Made by a program: the position numbers and the translations under genes | In this document: positions 32,341-46,200 of the stretch, one piece after another | Position numbering within the stretch: position 1 is the stretch's first letter | Layout of the letters: each line of letters starts with the position of its first letter | Source of the DNA: Isoetes taiwanensis | Lineage: Eukaryota > Streptophyta > Lycopodiopsida > Isoetales > Isoetaceae | Reading direction: 5' to 3' | Assembly (NCBI GenBank): GCA_021234155.1 | Contig: JAJEKV010000005.1 | Location: 21,066,089 to 21,130,088 of the forward strand | DNA length: 64,000 nt | Notes under the pieces: generated by a model | Seen by the model: only the letters and a program-made list of their open reading frames with translations | Databases searched by the model: none | What the model was told of the DNA's origin: nothing

Positions 32341-35300
32341 TAGTTCGACCTCCTTGCCCTCCGGAGCGCTCTATTGGCCTGCAGGTCGACACTACCTATT
32401 ATTAATTATTAATAAAATTTTTGGTTATATGGTGACCACCCCACCTATCTACATGGATGCATGGCTAATCTCCCGGCGTAGGAAGAGGGTGGATCTTCCA
32501 TTATGGCCGTGGAGACAGCGCCTATATGCCTATATGCCGCTCATGCCTACACCTCTAGTTGCCCAGCGTGGAGGATATCCTTCCCCGCGTGGGGGGCGTG
32601 AAGGATAGATTCCTCCTATCAAAGCATATATGGGGCTAAAGGTGCCTTTCCTATCAATGCATTCCTTAATGACCTCCTTTCTCTCGAGGTTGTCTACTTC
32701 CGTGGAACAGAAGTAGACTTTCTAATCTACCTTCCACTCATCCAAGCGGAAACGCGGTCATGCCTACATTGACATTACACCACGCCCTAGAGATCACCGT
32801 AGTGGTCTCATCATCGGTAACAACGCATGCAATCCATACCAAGCATAGGTTGCATGCGTAGATTAATCTTAACTACACATGAAACTAATCTAAACACAAA
32901 TCGACATGCCTGAGCCAATTTTTTTCTGGCTCATTTAATGCATGTGATTAACATAATTACCCTAAGATAATATTTATGAATTAACATTATCATAGTATCG
33001 GATACATTACTTCCGATAGTACAATTATATTTACTCTAAGCTTTGCAATATTTAACGACTTTTAGATCGCGATTATTTAAACAATAACCCTGATTTAGAC
33101 CTATTGTATTATAGACAGGGTTTTAATTATCATACACAAGAATTAGATGTGCTTCTTATTCTCTTCCTTGGGTCTGCATTACCCTTGGAAGTATATCCCT
33201 AAGATGCACTTAAGTATATCCGAATTCTATTTTCTATTTATATTTATAAGGACCTATAGCTATCCTTGGAGGAATTGCATCCTTGCTTAAAGGATTAATT
33301 AACATGCTACTTCACATTATCGTTGTTATTTAACTTATTTCCCTATGATACATATCATTTAAACAATTTCTATGCGGTTATTAGGGTCTATATTTAACTT
33401 ATCAATAAGACACATTAAGGCTTATAATACATATGCATACCTTACCTAAGGCTAAAACGATACACTCATTGAGCCAAGGCCGAGTAGTTTGGAGGTGACT
33501 TGGTCGCTCATTGCTCCCATAGTTTTGCTCCACTTCGTTGGTGTAGTTCACTACTACGCCGGGCCTCAAGACGTTGAAGGCCTCCCGAGCTATCTATCTA
33601 TCTATCTTACGCTCTATTCGCTTCGCCCATTGCGGAGTGAACTCTATTCTACTTGGTTTCCAATTGGGTTGCAAGTGCGCTCAATCATAAGATTGAGCCC
33701 TCCCACTTTCTTCTTGAAAAAGAAAATGGTCCTCAAGACCTTCAATGACATTGCACACAACGTCATATCTATTCTCTCCCCTTAAGAGGTTATACGCTTC
33801 TTACTTAGCTTATTAAGTTACTAGCCTTAGCTAACATATATAACCATCTAAGATGGATGCACATATTATGTTATCATTTATTTCAATATAGTTATGGGTT
33901 ATCTACTTAGTTAGAACGATTCTAAACCACAAGGTTTTGTCATGACGACAATTCCTTTTGTCTCAAAAGACTATTTGATTACTATAATTCTTATTTTAGA
34001 TGTACCTTGCATGTACTATTATTTTATTATTCTAGAGATTCCCCCTTTCTTAGTTATTTAAACTCTTGGAATATTCCTACCAATCGAATTGATGTCATCG
34101 TAACAAGTTGGCCGGACTTGTTAGATTACTTCTTTTCTTTCGGTTGGATTATTCTTTTGGAGATACTAGATTTATACATGGTCACAATTATCCTAGTAGT
34201 GATTCCTTCTTAGCGAGGAGATCAATCTCACCAAGTGGTTTCAATACGTTGGATGTCTGTTAACAATCGTGTATAATTTTAGTTACTCCTATGCGTCTCC
34301 TTCCCAATTGGGCAATCCTTTCAACGAGAATATCCGGAATTGCCTTCTAATCCCAATATGGATGTTACCATCCATACATTTAACCTACTAGGCCCCATGG
34401 CCTTAGATCTTTGAGCTTGCTAGAAGCTCATCCGCTCGTTGCCTGCTTGAAGGAGCAAGGTAACGTTCTTCCGAGTCGCTCGATACTTCAGTCTCATTAA
34501 CGGTGGCTCCCCTTTGATGCAGAGGTTGACTTTGTTCGCTAGAAGCCTCTCATTGCTGGTGGCTTGATGGTGTAGTTGATCACTTGAATCTTGCATGCCG
34601 CTTTTCAAATGCCTGAAGGTGGCGCCGTTGAAAGAGATCTTTCATCTTGAACTCTTTGTACGACTCTGTATTCGATATTGTTTCTTCGACTCCATCGATG
34701 TCTCACACGTCGAGTCCTCTTGTCGTTGTCGTGTTGCCCGAAGAGTGTTGACGATGTTGATTGCTTCACTCCTGCAACTTGCATGACATCTCTTCCTTTG
34801 ATCTGTTACGCTATGGGAGGGAAGAAATAACAAGGGGACTATACATGCAAAACATATAGCTTACATAATTACAATTACTACTAGAGCTATTAGGTCCCCC
34901 TTGTGCCTCCCTTCGAGTTGCACACCTACTCCTTGGCAATGTCATCGGTGTTCCTCCCGGTGCAATGGTGTTGACGATCCTATTTGTACGTCAGTTCGTA
35001 CTCCGGGGTAACTTGTTGATATACTTAGGCCCTCCGATGTTTGTCGGCTACGGTACAACACGCTTTGCATCACATTCTAACTAAAAAAATGTCCGGGTTT
35101 GATGCTTGGCATTTCGGATCCGCTTCACAGTCCCATTCTTGGGCGGTAATTGTTCCTCCTTCATGATACTTGAAGCTATTTGAAGGCGTCTCTTGAGGTT
35201 GTGCGCGCTTCCTTTGGCTATACTCCTCTGGAGTTGTTCTCTTCTACAGTTGTTCTTTGAATCGTTCATCCTTGGGTTCACCAAGTTGCATGCAAGGCCG

Positions 35301-38300
35301 CGTGCAAGTCATCGGCTCGCCTCACCTAGTTGGTTCTCCATCGAGCTTCCAAACTTCTTCGTTTGATCCCCTCGATCACATGGCTTGGGCGTTGTCACGT
35401 TCCACGGTGCTATCTTGTCTTCTTGTCTTGAGGTACCCTCCGGTGACTTTGATTGTGCTTTCGTCGGTTTTGATCCTCCCCATTTGCCTCCGGGAAGCTT
35501 CGTGGAAGAAGTCGGTTGCTAGCACTTCTCCATCTTTCGATTCCCTTTTGTCCTTCTATGCATTTCGGTCTCTTTGGCAAGTAAGGCATCATGACTCTCC
35601 TCCCCGATGGCTCCGTTAGTCGGGATGATGGATCCTTATCTCTGCAGCTTGACCCTTCGTTGAAGAAGCACGCCTTAGATATACTCTTGTCGTTGAATAG
35701 CCCGGCTATTATCTTGAACTCTCTTTTCACCGGAGGTGCTTCAGTTGCTATCCTTGTCGTTAAAGTCGAATGCTTCTACCTTGGGCGTTTGGCGTGCCAC
35801 ATGTCGGAGATATGGTCGGCTTCTTCTCTTCTAATTCTTCGGTAGAGTACCTGAAGCCATCACCTAGTTGTTGGGGGCATATCTCCTCGTCGCGGTGCCT
35901 TTCCATAAGTGCATCTCCATCTAATATCGTGTCATAGCACATCCCCCTATATTACCACAAGTTGGAATTATGGTCGTTTAGATGTTGCCTTCTTAGTTGG
36001 CTCATTGATGTCCGGGTGTTCCTCCTTCCATTGTTGAGGCCACTCATGTCATAAGTTAGCTCCAAGTCGCCAATTGCTACAAGAGGTAGTGTTGCCCCGG
36101 CGATGTCCTCGTGCCGTTGATGATCTTGACATGATGGGTGTTGTCTCTTATTCTAACATTGGGTGGCGGGTCTTACGCTTGAGGGCATTTCGAAGTGTTT
36201 GGAGTTGAAGGTTTGCTTGGCCTCTAGTCGTTTCTCCTCAGTAGTTGCTCTTCCAATTTGATCTTGGGCTATAGTTGTGCCTCCTTGCTTCCTCCTTTGG
36301 TAGTCGAGTGAAGGAGCTTCCTGATCTAAGCGCTTAAATCAAGTAAAACATGACTCTAAACTCATGTTTCTCCACTATATATGTGGACACCCTAGATATA
36401 CAATAGACATATACGCATTTACATTGGGATTTTAATTCATCCACTTTTGCAAAACAACTCTGAAGATCTACCTAATTATTTATACTCCTTTAGGTTTCCC
36501 TTCCTCGATCGCGTTTGATCCCTCGGTTTTCTTTGATCTTCTTCGCTTCCGTTGACTCGGGATTCCTTGAGATCTTTTACTATTGTTGAGCTTTTTATGT
36601 CCGATCCGGAATGATCACCTCAAGTTCTGCGAAGAGTGTTCGCCGATGTGATCCTTGAAAAGATGCTCCTCCTTGTTGTGTATGTTCGCCGCGAGGAATG
36701 CTGTGAAAATCCCACGTCCCTACATGCGGTGTGTTGTTTAAGATTGCTGATTGGCGTGCCATTGATCGAGCTTGAGTAGGGTCACCGGCTGTTGGTCGGG
36801 CATTCTTGAATGTCTTCGGCTCGAGATGGTGTCGTCAGGGCGTGCATTGTCAATCCCCATGAGTTGAATTTCCGAGTCACGACTCGCTGTTGCTTGGGCT
36901 TTGCTTCATTCCGAGGTGGCTCTCCCGTGGCTGGAAGTGTGGTCATCTCCATTGCCCTATCATGGCTCCTTCCGGGTCGCCTTTTGTGATTTGTACTGCT
37001 TGGCTGGTCGTCTCCTCCGGCCTTTGGGTCCTAACCATTCGAAGACTCCTTGGCTGGCGTGTAAAGCCGTCCTTCCTTTGGTTTCTAGGTGTTCACGGGT
37101 CCGAATTCTGTTTGAGCGAATATTCTCCTCCTTGGTCTTGCCCTAGTCTTTGTCTGAGGGCCGAGTCGAAATGTTCCTTGATATCGTCTCCTCCCTCTCA
37201 TGGTCTCCTACCTTTTTGGAACCGATGAAAGTTCTCTGCTGGTGCAAAGGAGGCTGGAGGCTCATCTTAGTCAGCCTTAGGTGCTTTGTGGTTGCCTAGC
37301 TTGGTTACTCCTTTTGTTGACGTTTAGCGTTGAGCCTTTGAGGGCTGCAAGGTGGGTGATCTTCCCTCCGGGTTTCTATCTATAAAATAAGCCATGAGTT
37401 GTCTCCCTCGACGGAAGATTATGCCCTCGGCCCTAGCCTGTGATGCTTCTTGCCATCGATGCCTAACATCTTCCTGTACCTGTATTTTATTGTCTCGTTC
37501 TTCCATTTGAAAACTCGTAATGCGAGAGTTGGTGAAGGCGTTGAGATCCTCTTTTCCGATGTGAGCTCGTGGGCGTGGTAGCCGGAGGTTGACATCTAGA
37601 ACATTCTTGGTGCGTTGGTTACCAATATTCTTCCCATTTGATGGAGATTGATGATAGGTCGGTGGTGTCTGTTCTACTCGTTTGTCGGTTGAGGTGTTTG
37701 TCGTTGTGCTTCCCCTCTTGGGTTACGCCTTTTCGGTCTCCTCTCCTTATCTGTTTGTGCATTGGCTGGGACCTTGATGTCTTCAAGAAGTTGCCCTTAG
37801 CTTCGTCTGTGGCTCGGCCCGTCAGCCCTTCAAAGCAACTCGTGTATCCTAGAGTCTAAGAGTCTACTTGAAGGGCTCTCCTACAATATTCGGGCTCTAT
37901 AAGCAAGCAAGATGAAACGAAAGGCGGCATTACTAGAACATATCTATAATCTACAAGTCTATGGACATTAGGGGCGTGTGGTATGGCATGACATGAGGGT
38001 TGTTTTGCAAAGCCCTCATGGTGTTTGAGGTATACTCTAAAGGTCCTAGCAAAGTTGGTTTGGGGGGTCCAATCTCTACACATGGAATGACTTGGGCAGC
38101 TCTAGGCTCTAGCTCCTTTCTAGGTATCACCGCAATAGGGAGTGTCAATGTATGGCTATATAAGTCAAACTCTATTAGAAGGACACGAGAATTAGGGTCA
38201 AGGTTTATGCCTTTGGCTCGGCAGAGGTGTTGTACCAGCAGTTGGACTTGGGTTGCTATGCTAAGGTCTAGATGACTATAACAAAGGGGTGTTCCTGAGC

Positions 38301-38573
38301 ACTTCTACCTAGGGAGTAAGGCATCAGGCTTGAGGCGAGAAAGCGTGCTTGCGAGCTACTAATGGGGTATGCTTCTATCTACAAACAAACTACTGGTTTG
38401 GGAAAGCAATTCAAGGGTTTGAGCAATTTTGGTCATTTTGAGATGGGGTTTGACATTTCTATCCTAATTTGAGGTCATAAATGGATTCTAGGCTGTCTAA
38501 CGCGGTCCTAATGCAAACAAATTTCGCGATTTGGAGCTACGTAGCTCAAGTTATGGAGGTTCAAAATTTGGAG

Positions 38574-39229
38574 GTCTCACCGTTGCGCCTGCACCGATTT
38601 TGAGAATGTAGAAATCGTCTGGCGTGACGTGTGAGACATGGGTCCTAATTGGGCTAGAGCTTACTCAATTTAAGTGATCTAAGGCTGTAATTCCACTAAA
38701 CTCATCGAAAGAAGCGGGCATGAATTGACCCCTTACTTGGTCGATTTGGAGCTGTTTTTTGGGCATTTTTGGGCATGGTCTCACACGTTATAAGCCCGGC
38801 CGATTCCTAAAATCTAGAAATGCATGTCTGGTGACGGCGTGTGAGACATCGTCTCAATTTTTGCTCAAAGCTCCAATTTGACTAAAACAAAAGCTAGAAT
38901 TCTATAACTTAACTTAATTAAGTAACTTTATACAGTTATAATTCTAGGAATTCTAGAATTATACAGGAACTTTATACTTTATACAGGAATTCTAGCTAAT
39001 TCCTAGGCTGAAATTCGAATTACTAAGTTACTTTTCTAAATTTTTTGACTTTTTAAACTGTTTTCAGATCAATGTCTCACACGTTTTGTGCCCAGGCTGA
39101 AATTCGAATTACTAAGTTACTTTTCTAAATTTTTTGACTTTTTAAAGCTGTTTTGGATCAATGTCTCACCGTTAATGCTTGAACGGTTTTCTACATTTTA
39201 GAAATCGGCTCTGGCGCGACGTGTGAGAC
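38574..39229. repeat. Array of GTCTCAC...GTGAGAC hairpin units (LTR element 2 leader)
   Basis: Three units of 65-70 bp each begin GTCTCAC(ACGTT) and end CGTGTGAGAC, with TAGAAAT(C) and a CTGG segment between: 38574-38638, 38778-38847, 39163-39229. A lone half-site lies at 39074. They lie just inside the primer-binding site, so they would be in the RNA leader. Confidence 0.65.
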
Positions 39230-39312
39230 CATCCTATTTGGCTCACTAATTTTTTGACTTTAACTGTTACTATCCTATTTGGCTCACTAATTTTTTGACT
39301 TTAACTGTTACT
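39006..39312. repeat. Two short tandem duplications in the leader of element 2
   Basis: A GGCTGAAATTCGAATTAC-type unit repeats with period 89 (39006 and 39095). A TATCCTATTTGGCTCACTAA-type unit repeats with period 41 (39231 and 39272). Confidence 0.8.
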
Positions 39313-39453
39313 AATTCACTTTAACTGTTACTAGCTTAGCATATACTACAAAAATGAGAAAAAATTTTCCCATTCTTGAGTCCTGAGAATCCTATCAAGT
39401 TAGTACTCTTTGGGAGCATGGTCGGTGCTTTGCTCTTGGTCTCCAAGAACATT

Positions 39454-39464
39454 GCTCGATACCA
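39454..39464 (-). promoter_or_regulatory. Primer-binding site of element 2 (tRNA-iMet type)
   Basis: The minus strand reads TGGTATCGAGC three bases inside the 5' LTR. The usual plant iMet site is TGGTATCAGAGC. The missing A lies in a CAG, matching the CAG-to-CG error pattern seen elsewhere in the window. Confidence 0.75.
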
Positions 39465-39467
39465 GCA

Positions 39468-41108
39468 TGGCGTCCCCTACTTTCATTATCACGGTTGCAC
39501 TCACAGGTATACAAGCAGGAGTTCATCCCCATACCAGCTCCATGCTAATGAGGGCCCTCCACATGACAACTGCGTGGCGGGTTCCGATGGGAAGAGTGAA
39601 AGGGGTCATTGTACCCGTCTCCTCGGGGCCTACCTAGGCTGGGGGCGTAAACATACATGTCAGTAGCACATACATCAACATCATATGACCATCACGAAGG
39701 ATGGTCCTCCACATATCTGCATAGACAAAGGTCGGCACATCACATAGGGAATCCTACCCAAGGCTCGGACTCAAGGGGATGGTGATGGCTTGGGTCTCGA
39801 GTTCATTGCGCAGGCGAATTCATGGCAATGGATTTGGCTGGCATATGAACATGGCTTAGGGTTGTCCACTCCATCCGCCCCTCCGCGGCACACTTTGCGG
39901 TGGTGCGAAAAGTGTCGGGACCTGGCAGAGCCCGCCCGGGATGCATAGCCAAGAGGGCTACTCACGGGCTCATCTTCCCGGTTCCGATGGGGCGGTAGGG
40001 ATCACTCCCTCGAGAGATCTACATCTTGCCGACTCAAGGTGACTAGAGGGCCACCACCGGTATTCGAACCCCCACCAAGGTGAACACCACCTCACGGGTG
40101 TCGAGCCCATGCCTTGCCCGCACGCAGGTGGCAAGCCATTGGACCTAGTCACAATGGTTCCTGGAGGCCTTACACACCGGAGGAACCGCTCAAGAGTCGG
40201 GGACATGAACCTCCTTCTCGACCCGGTCCCGGCCCCTTCACCCACATCCCTGTGGCTCTTGTGCAGGCGAATCTACAGGTGTGCTAGAGAGGCTACTCTA
40301 GGAGCATCAACTACAAAGCTTTAGGTCTCTACCCCCTTCCCAATACAAGGAGTTCATAGAGATACATCATACATATACTTCTGAGAACTAAAGAACTAGA
40401 TCTAATCTACATCATTAGAAGTTAGGTTCTTTAGTTAGAATCGCTATCTAGAGATCTAGAGGGCTGCTATGGGCAATTTAAGAGGCTAACCCTCTTGATT
40501 CGATGGCTGAAATGGGGTTTTAGACTACTAAATTGCCTAAATACCCCGATCCTTGAGTTCCTCCTCCTCGACTGGGCTCACCATCTGTTTGAAATGCTTT
40601 CGAATCAAGGAAAACTAATGATGCAGTTCTCTCAGGGCAGTGGGGGGCGGTTTTGGCTCTTGAGGCGGCCAAAGCGAGCTCTAAAACCCTAGAAAGCGAA
40701 AATGGGCAAGTTAGGGTTCTCCTACTTAAATAGACAAGGGGTTGGCTAGGGTTTCCAATTATCCCCTTTAGGCATGTGGGATAATTGGGAATGGGCCCAC
40801 TTGCCTTTAATGGCTAGGTGGCCAAATGTGCCCACATGTGCACCCAATTAATGTGTACATTGGAAAATGTGCACATTAATTGCACATAGTATGGCCCACT
40901 TGGCATCAAGTGGCCACATGGAAATGTGTGCCCACATTAATGTGTACATTGGAAAATATGCACATTAATACTAATGCACATTCTTAGCAAGTTGCCCCCT
41001 AGGGGCTACCCTTGGCTATCGTCGTACCGCGTCGGTCGGTGGGCGTGTATGCGCGTGGCAATGATCAAGATATCGTCACGGGACCGTGATATCGCTTTGA
41101 AACGTCTA
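39468..41108 (-). repeat. 5' LTR of element 2 (1.64 kb)
   Basis: It matches 30049-31729. The first bases read TGGCGTCCCC (expected TGTGACGTCCCC) and the end reads CGTCTA before the AAGAA duplication. Confidence 0.86.
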
Positions 41109-41113
41109 AAGAA

Positions 41114-43188
41114 GGTTGGTCACCATGTTGTATATAACAAATAACAATAATGATCTCACACAGCTAACATCACATACATGGGTGGACGCATACATCTACC
41201 ATGGAGAAATACATGGGGGTCTCTATAGAATAATGCAACCCCCGCCCTCCACTCTATGCTATGCAACCACCTCCTCCCCGGGTGCGGCTTCTATATCATG
41301 GAGAAATCAAATGCTTCAATGCCTGTTTAGATCTCCTGTAGGGCCATAGCCATACATTGAGGGCTTTTTACAGTAACCAGTAAACTAGCCACAGTAATCT
41401 ATAAACCAACTTTTACTGGTCTAGACTAGTCTTTTTACAAACTAGCTAGTTTTTGTCCCACTGCCAACAAGCAGCCAAAGTGGAGAACATGTATAGGCTT
41501 TTAAGTTCTACCACGTCGGGGATCATCATCGTATACCCCTAGTAACCAACTTCCAAATATAAGTGACACTGGCAAGGTTTAAACCCATGACCAAATGAAC
41601 ACTTATTTTTGGCATTACTAGGCCTATACCAACTCACCACACATCCGTTGGGCAAAACTTTGGCCATACATGCACACTTTGTATGCAGGATACAATCCCA
41701 CCTTGAGGAAGTTTTCGGATCCTAGGGGTAACTCAAGGGGCATCACTTGAACCCGTCACCCGACCTAGTGCCGCCCCGCCACGTATGGCGTTTTGGGCAT
41801 CCTAGGACGAGGAGGGCTTTTTACGATGTCGATAAACCCGACCACGATGTCGTAAACCATAAGTTTTACCATAAGTGTTGGACCCAGCCCCAAATCCAAA
41901 GGTTGAGATTTGATCATCCTATATGCCCTAAGCTTTTGACGGCCCATATTTGATTTTTAAGTGATAGCCCATGCCCGAGGTTTAGCCTTCTTACTTGACG
42001 TCGCGATGCCTATACATTGGCGACTATGGCGGCACCGGCAAAGGATACGGGTTGCATTAGTGTGGTTTGCTAAAATAGGGCATAAATTTCGGCGGATTAG
42101 GGGGCTTGTGGCGGAACATGAGCTCTTTTGGGGGCCAAATTTAACTCTCAAAGCGACTTCAAAGCTAAAATTGTGTCTGCGGTTTATGCGCATGGCGGTT
42201 AAAGTGGGCGATTGTTCTTTGGAGTTGATCAAGATGAACTTCCTTTTGGTCATCTATTTTACCTCGTTTCAAAATCCCCTAAGATAATGCACAAAATTCT
42301 CCGAGAGTTTTGGGTAATGCGACATAAATCTAAATATTAAGAGGTGAGTGATCTTGCTATAGTGTTATTTATATATAAGCTTATCCGTCATTTGGATTAT
42401 TCTAGAGTGTTGTTCCGGTGTAAAACGTTGAAGCTTTATATCACCTTGATTTAATAGCTTAACCATTATGATATTTTGCATCTTATATTGGTTTCTTCTA
42501 ATTGTGGCTTTCAGGGTAAACTATTTTGCATCTTCTATTCCAAAACATCAAATCTTTCTAACGGGATATGTACAATATATTTTTGATTTGTTGGTATCAT
42601 AGAAAGCTTCAATTTCGTTTTTCATGGAGAGACCATTTTTGTATGACATTTGAATTTCCTATTGAAAGAGGAGGAGATTTTCTACATTTCCCTTGCCCAT
42701 CTAATATATAGCGACTTCGATTGGTTTTTATTTCTTTCTTATTCTCAAATTATTTTGTGCAAAATACATGTACACCATTTTAACATATCTAACTTGCCAT
42801 GCAGGCAGATCCAAAATCCACACAGGCTCCCAAATTATGCCCAGCAACGCTGGGCACTATTACTAGTTGTAAAAGAATGCTACAAAGGGACTTACCATAG
42901 TAAATATGTGAATAACAATCATCGACATGACCCCAAGCAAAAACCCCCAAAATATAGAATACTTGGAACACAAGCCATGTAGCAATATCCAAAATAACTG
43001 AGATGGCATACACAAGTCAGGTAACAATATCTTAAACAACTGGGATGACTTACCGGGATGACATACTGATATGGAGCAAGCATGGGGAGTGGTCCACCTA
43101 AATGATGGAAAATATAATGTAAATGTTACTCTTAATGCTTTTCCAAGTGTATATGTAAAGGGGGCATAAGATAACATATATAACCATT
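41114..43188. other. Non-coding interval between LTR element 2 and the E3 blocks
   Basis: I see no gene. GGCTTTTTAC...TAAACC segments at about 41361-41407 and 41812-41855 align as diverged copies, again with CAG in one where CG stands in the other. The open frames (for example 41961-42287) show no domain. Confidence 0.45.
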
Positions 43189-43250
43189 AGAAGAAGAAGA
43201 AGAAGAAGAAGAAGAAGAAGAAGAAGAAGAAGAAGAAGAAGAAGAAGAAA
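43189..43250 (+). repeat. (GAA)n microsatellite, unit 1
   Basis: About 20 uninterrupted GAA repeats form the left edge of E3 unit 1. Confidence 0.95.
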
Positions 43251-46200
43251 AGGAGAAAAATGGTCTCAAAATGTTGGGGTGCTTGAAGAAAAAGCAAGAT
43301 GCAAATACTTAGCTAAGATGCTAAAATGTCAATGCAAAAAAGAAGAAGGTTAAAATCTTGCTATATGAGGGGCATGAGCCCAAAGAATTAAAAATGTTAA
43401 AACTTGTAAAGTGGTGCATGTCAATAGTTAGCCCAAAGAATTATGTTAAAAAGGCTTGTAAAGTGGTGCACCCTTTGACTATGTACTCATTATTGTTATT
43501 AAATTTTATATAGGTGGTTTTGTGGGCATGCAAGAGTGCCACATATGACCTTTAAGTAAATGGGCATGTGCTTTTGCCAAACTTTTGGGGGCAACAATAA
43601 GCTTTAATATTAGTTTGAAGATACTAATTCGGCCTACAAGAGGTGCAAGATTTTCTCATACGAATTATTTTGGTTACTTAAAGTTTGCATGCATGGCCAT
43701 ATGGCGCTAAAATGGTGGATATCTTTGATAAAGGTAAAAAGCTTTACATTGTTACAATTTATATGGACGAGATGAGCATCAGTATTTTGTGCCCTAAATA
43801 GTTGGCCGCCTTGGCAGCCTAAACCGCCTTTGCACATGCGCCTGAGTTATATGCAATGCCAGACTATGAAAATGGATGGGCTTCTGATAGCCAATTCCTA
43901 ATGCTGCAAAGATTTCTTTATCATGCCAGATAACTTGATGGAATACTTCTCATTGTGATCGTGTGCCCTAAGGTAGACATTTCTCTGTTCAAGCATTTCA
44001 ATGCCATAAAAGAGTTATTGCATGCACAACTGGTAAGCCCATGGCATTCAAAAATAGTGGCCGAAATTGGTGGCCATGGATTTGATATTTTCTATGGATG
44101 TCTTAAAACTACATTTGCATATCTGCTTTAAAATAACAGGAGTTTCAAATGGAGTACTGGAAATGAATGGACAAGCCTATGTATGGCAGGAATCATCCCT
44201 ATTCAGGTTTTATGGCCGCCTTTCATTTCGTATTTAGTCAAAATCAGAAGAATGGTTATGTACATACCTCGTATTAGTGAGGCGACCGGGTTGTTCTTCT
44301 TGCTGAGAGGCTAAATAAGGAGATTTTTGCTTTGTGCATAGGTGCAACAACATAACGAAAGGCCATTGAGTATGTTTATATGAGGCTCATATACTGGAAG
44401 ATTTTATTGCAGCTACACCAACATCTATGCCTTATGACACAGGAAGTCTTAAGCTTGTTGCTGGTTTTAAGATGCTAAAATCTGAAATGAATGTAGTTGT
44501 GCTGGTAGCCTGCATAGTGCTTACTGATTTTGCCTAGGTTGAATTCTCCTGCAGGCACGCAACACAATGTATATACATGTCAGGATAAGCTATGCATGAT
44601 GTCAGGATAAGCTATGTTAAAAATAAACATTTGGGAGTTAATCCTGCATTAAGAAATTTATGTAAGATATGTGTACGCATTTGCTTAGGTCGGCCCATGA
44701 CAGGGTTATTTCAGGCAGTTAATCCTGCCAATGGACAAAAGTATAATGGGAATCTCAGGAGTATGCTAACTTCTTGACATTAGATTCTATGTGATTCTAT
44801 TAAGATGTTAAGTTTGATTTCTCTGATTTAATCCCATTTATTGGCAATTGATTACTTTGCTTTTTGGGATGAACAGGCGGCTGCCTTTTCAATAATCTTA
44901 AAAACAGATTTGGTTGAAGTTTGTGTTCTTTGAGAACTAATAGTGGTTAACTTGGATGGTTAACTATCCTGGTTAGTTGTGTTGTTGGCAGTCTAACCTT
45001 GATAAAGCTAAGCTTCTTCACTCATTAGGGTAGTTTAGCTCTGAATTTCATCTAATTTCTAAAGTAGTAGGTGAAGGGCGAAGAGCCAGAGAGTTGTACA
45101 GCTTACCTGACGCCCCTTGTATAGTTACCATATTGATGCTAACTTATGCATTGTTTGGGTGCAGGTAACCACGACTCTCTCTCCTGGTTCTATTTTCAGT
45201 AAAGATCAAATTGTGGCAAGGTTGTTAAACATGGAATAACCAAAGCCGACTGAAATTATTGGTGATCCTTCCAGCTTTGGGATTATGAATCGGGCGTGCA
45301 GAACTTATAGTTGTTTGGATCTTCTAACTTTGATTTTTATGCTCTTTGAACAGTATTATAGAATGGGTTAAAAGGGTCATGATTTATGGATTATGTATTC
45401 AAATGGCTGACCTAAGCAAGCTATGATAGGAAACTGATTATGAAAATCTGATCATGAAAGTAACAAAGGAATGAGTTTTAGTATTCAATCATATTAAGAA
45501 TAAAGTCCCTGAAAATCTGCTTATGAATGTTATGTTCCACAGGCTTTGAATTCACTTCTAAAAGTTATGCATATATTGGAATTAAATGTTTTCCTTTGAC
45601 TAATAATAAATGATTCCAGCTTAAGTTAAGGTTTAAGTTCAAGTTAAAGACCAAAATGTAATACTTAAAGCTATCTAGTTAAAGAAAGAAAATATATGGA
45701 TCAAAATTTGACTGAAGTAATACATTTTGTCATGATAAATCAAGATTAAATGGAAGTAGGAGTACCTGATGTGGCCTGGCTTAGCACACCAGGGTAGATA
45801 TTGGGAGACATGGTCTTACTTTGAGCAGGCCTTTAATTGTTTTTTTAGCATTATTTAATGCGTAGTCTTTATAAGAACATATTGAAGAAGAAATTGTGAC
45901 ATCTATTTGGTGGAGGTATTCACCAAACACATCATTCTGAAACCATTAAACAATGTCGATTCCTTATTTGGATGTAGCACAACTAGCGTTAATTATGATC
46001 TATTCCACAATTTTGGAAGGTTTTTGGTGAATACTATTAGCTGAGTTGGAATATATCTTTGGTAATGCTCCTAATAGGGTGTCTTATCTCTGGTGTACCT
46101 TATGGCCAGCAAAGTAATGCATAAGGTATTCTGAAGTTAAACAAAGATCACGGCAGCCACATCTCTTTTGCTAACAGGTTAGATTGAGTTTATTTGCTTT

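Larger units (their letters stand above)
31743..39453 (-). other. Interior of LTR element 2, no identifiable protein domain
   Basis: The minus strand is purine-rich and polar between about 33500 and 38300. Short open pieces look gag-like in composition, for example SIATQVQLLVQHLCRAKG and VIPRKELEPRAAQVIPCVE near 38250-38080, and KREFKIIAGLFNDKSI near 35720. No piece exceeds about 110 codons and none shows a zinc knuckle, a protease DTGA/DSGA or RT signatures. The 31750-33480 part is AT-rich with repeated hairpins. 38380-39450 is a repeat-rich leader. Confidence 0.45.
30044..41113 (-). mobile_element. LTR element 2: large minus-strand element without recognisable pol
   Basis: Direct repeats of 1.68 and 1.64 kb (30049-31729 and 39468-41108) flank 7.7 kb. 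The target duplication is AAGAA (30044-30048 and 41109-41113). The LTR termini are inverted (TGTGACG ... CGCCACA). On the minus strand a primer-binding site resembling tRNA-iMet (TGGTATCGAGC) follows the right LTR, and AAGGTGGGGAGAA precedes the left LTR, so the element reads right to left. No protease, RT, RNase H or integrase motif could be found in any frame of the interior. It is probably a non-autonomous large derivative, or too damaged to read. Confidence 0.85.
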
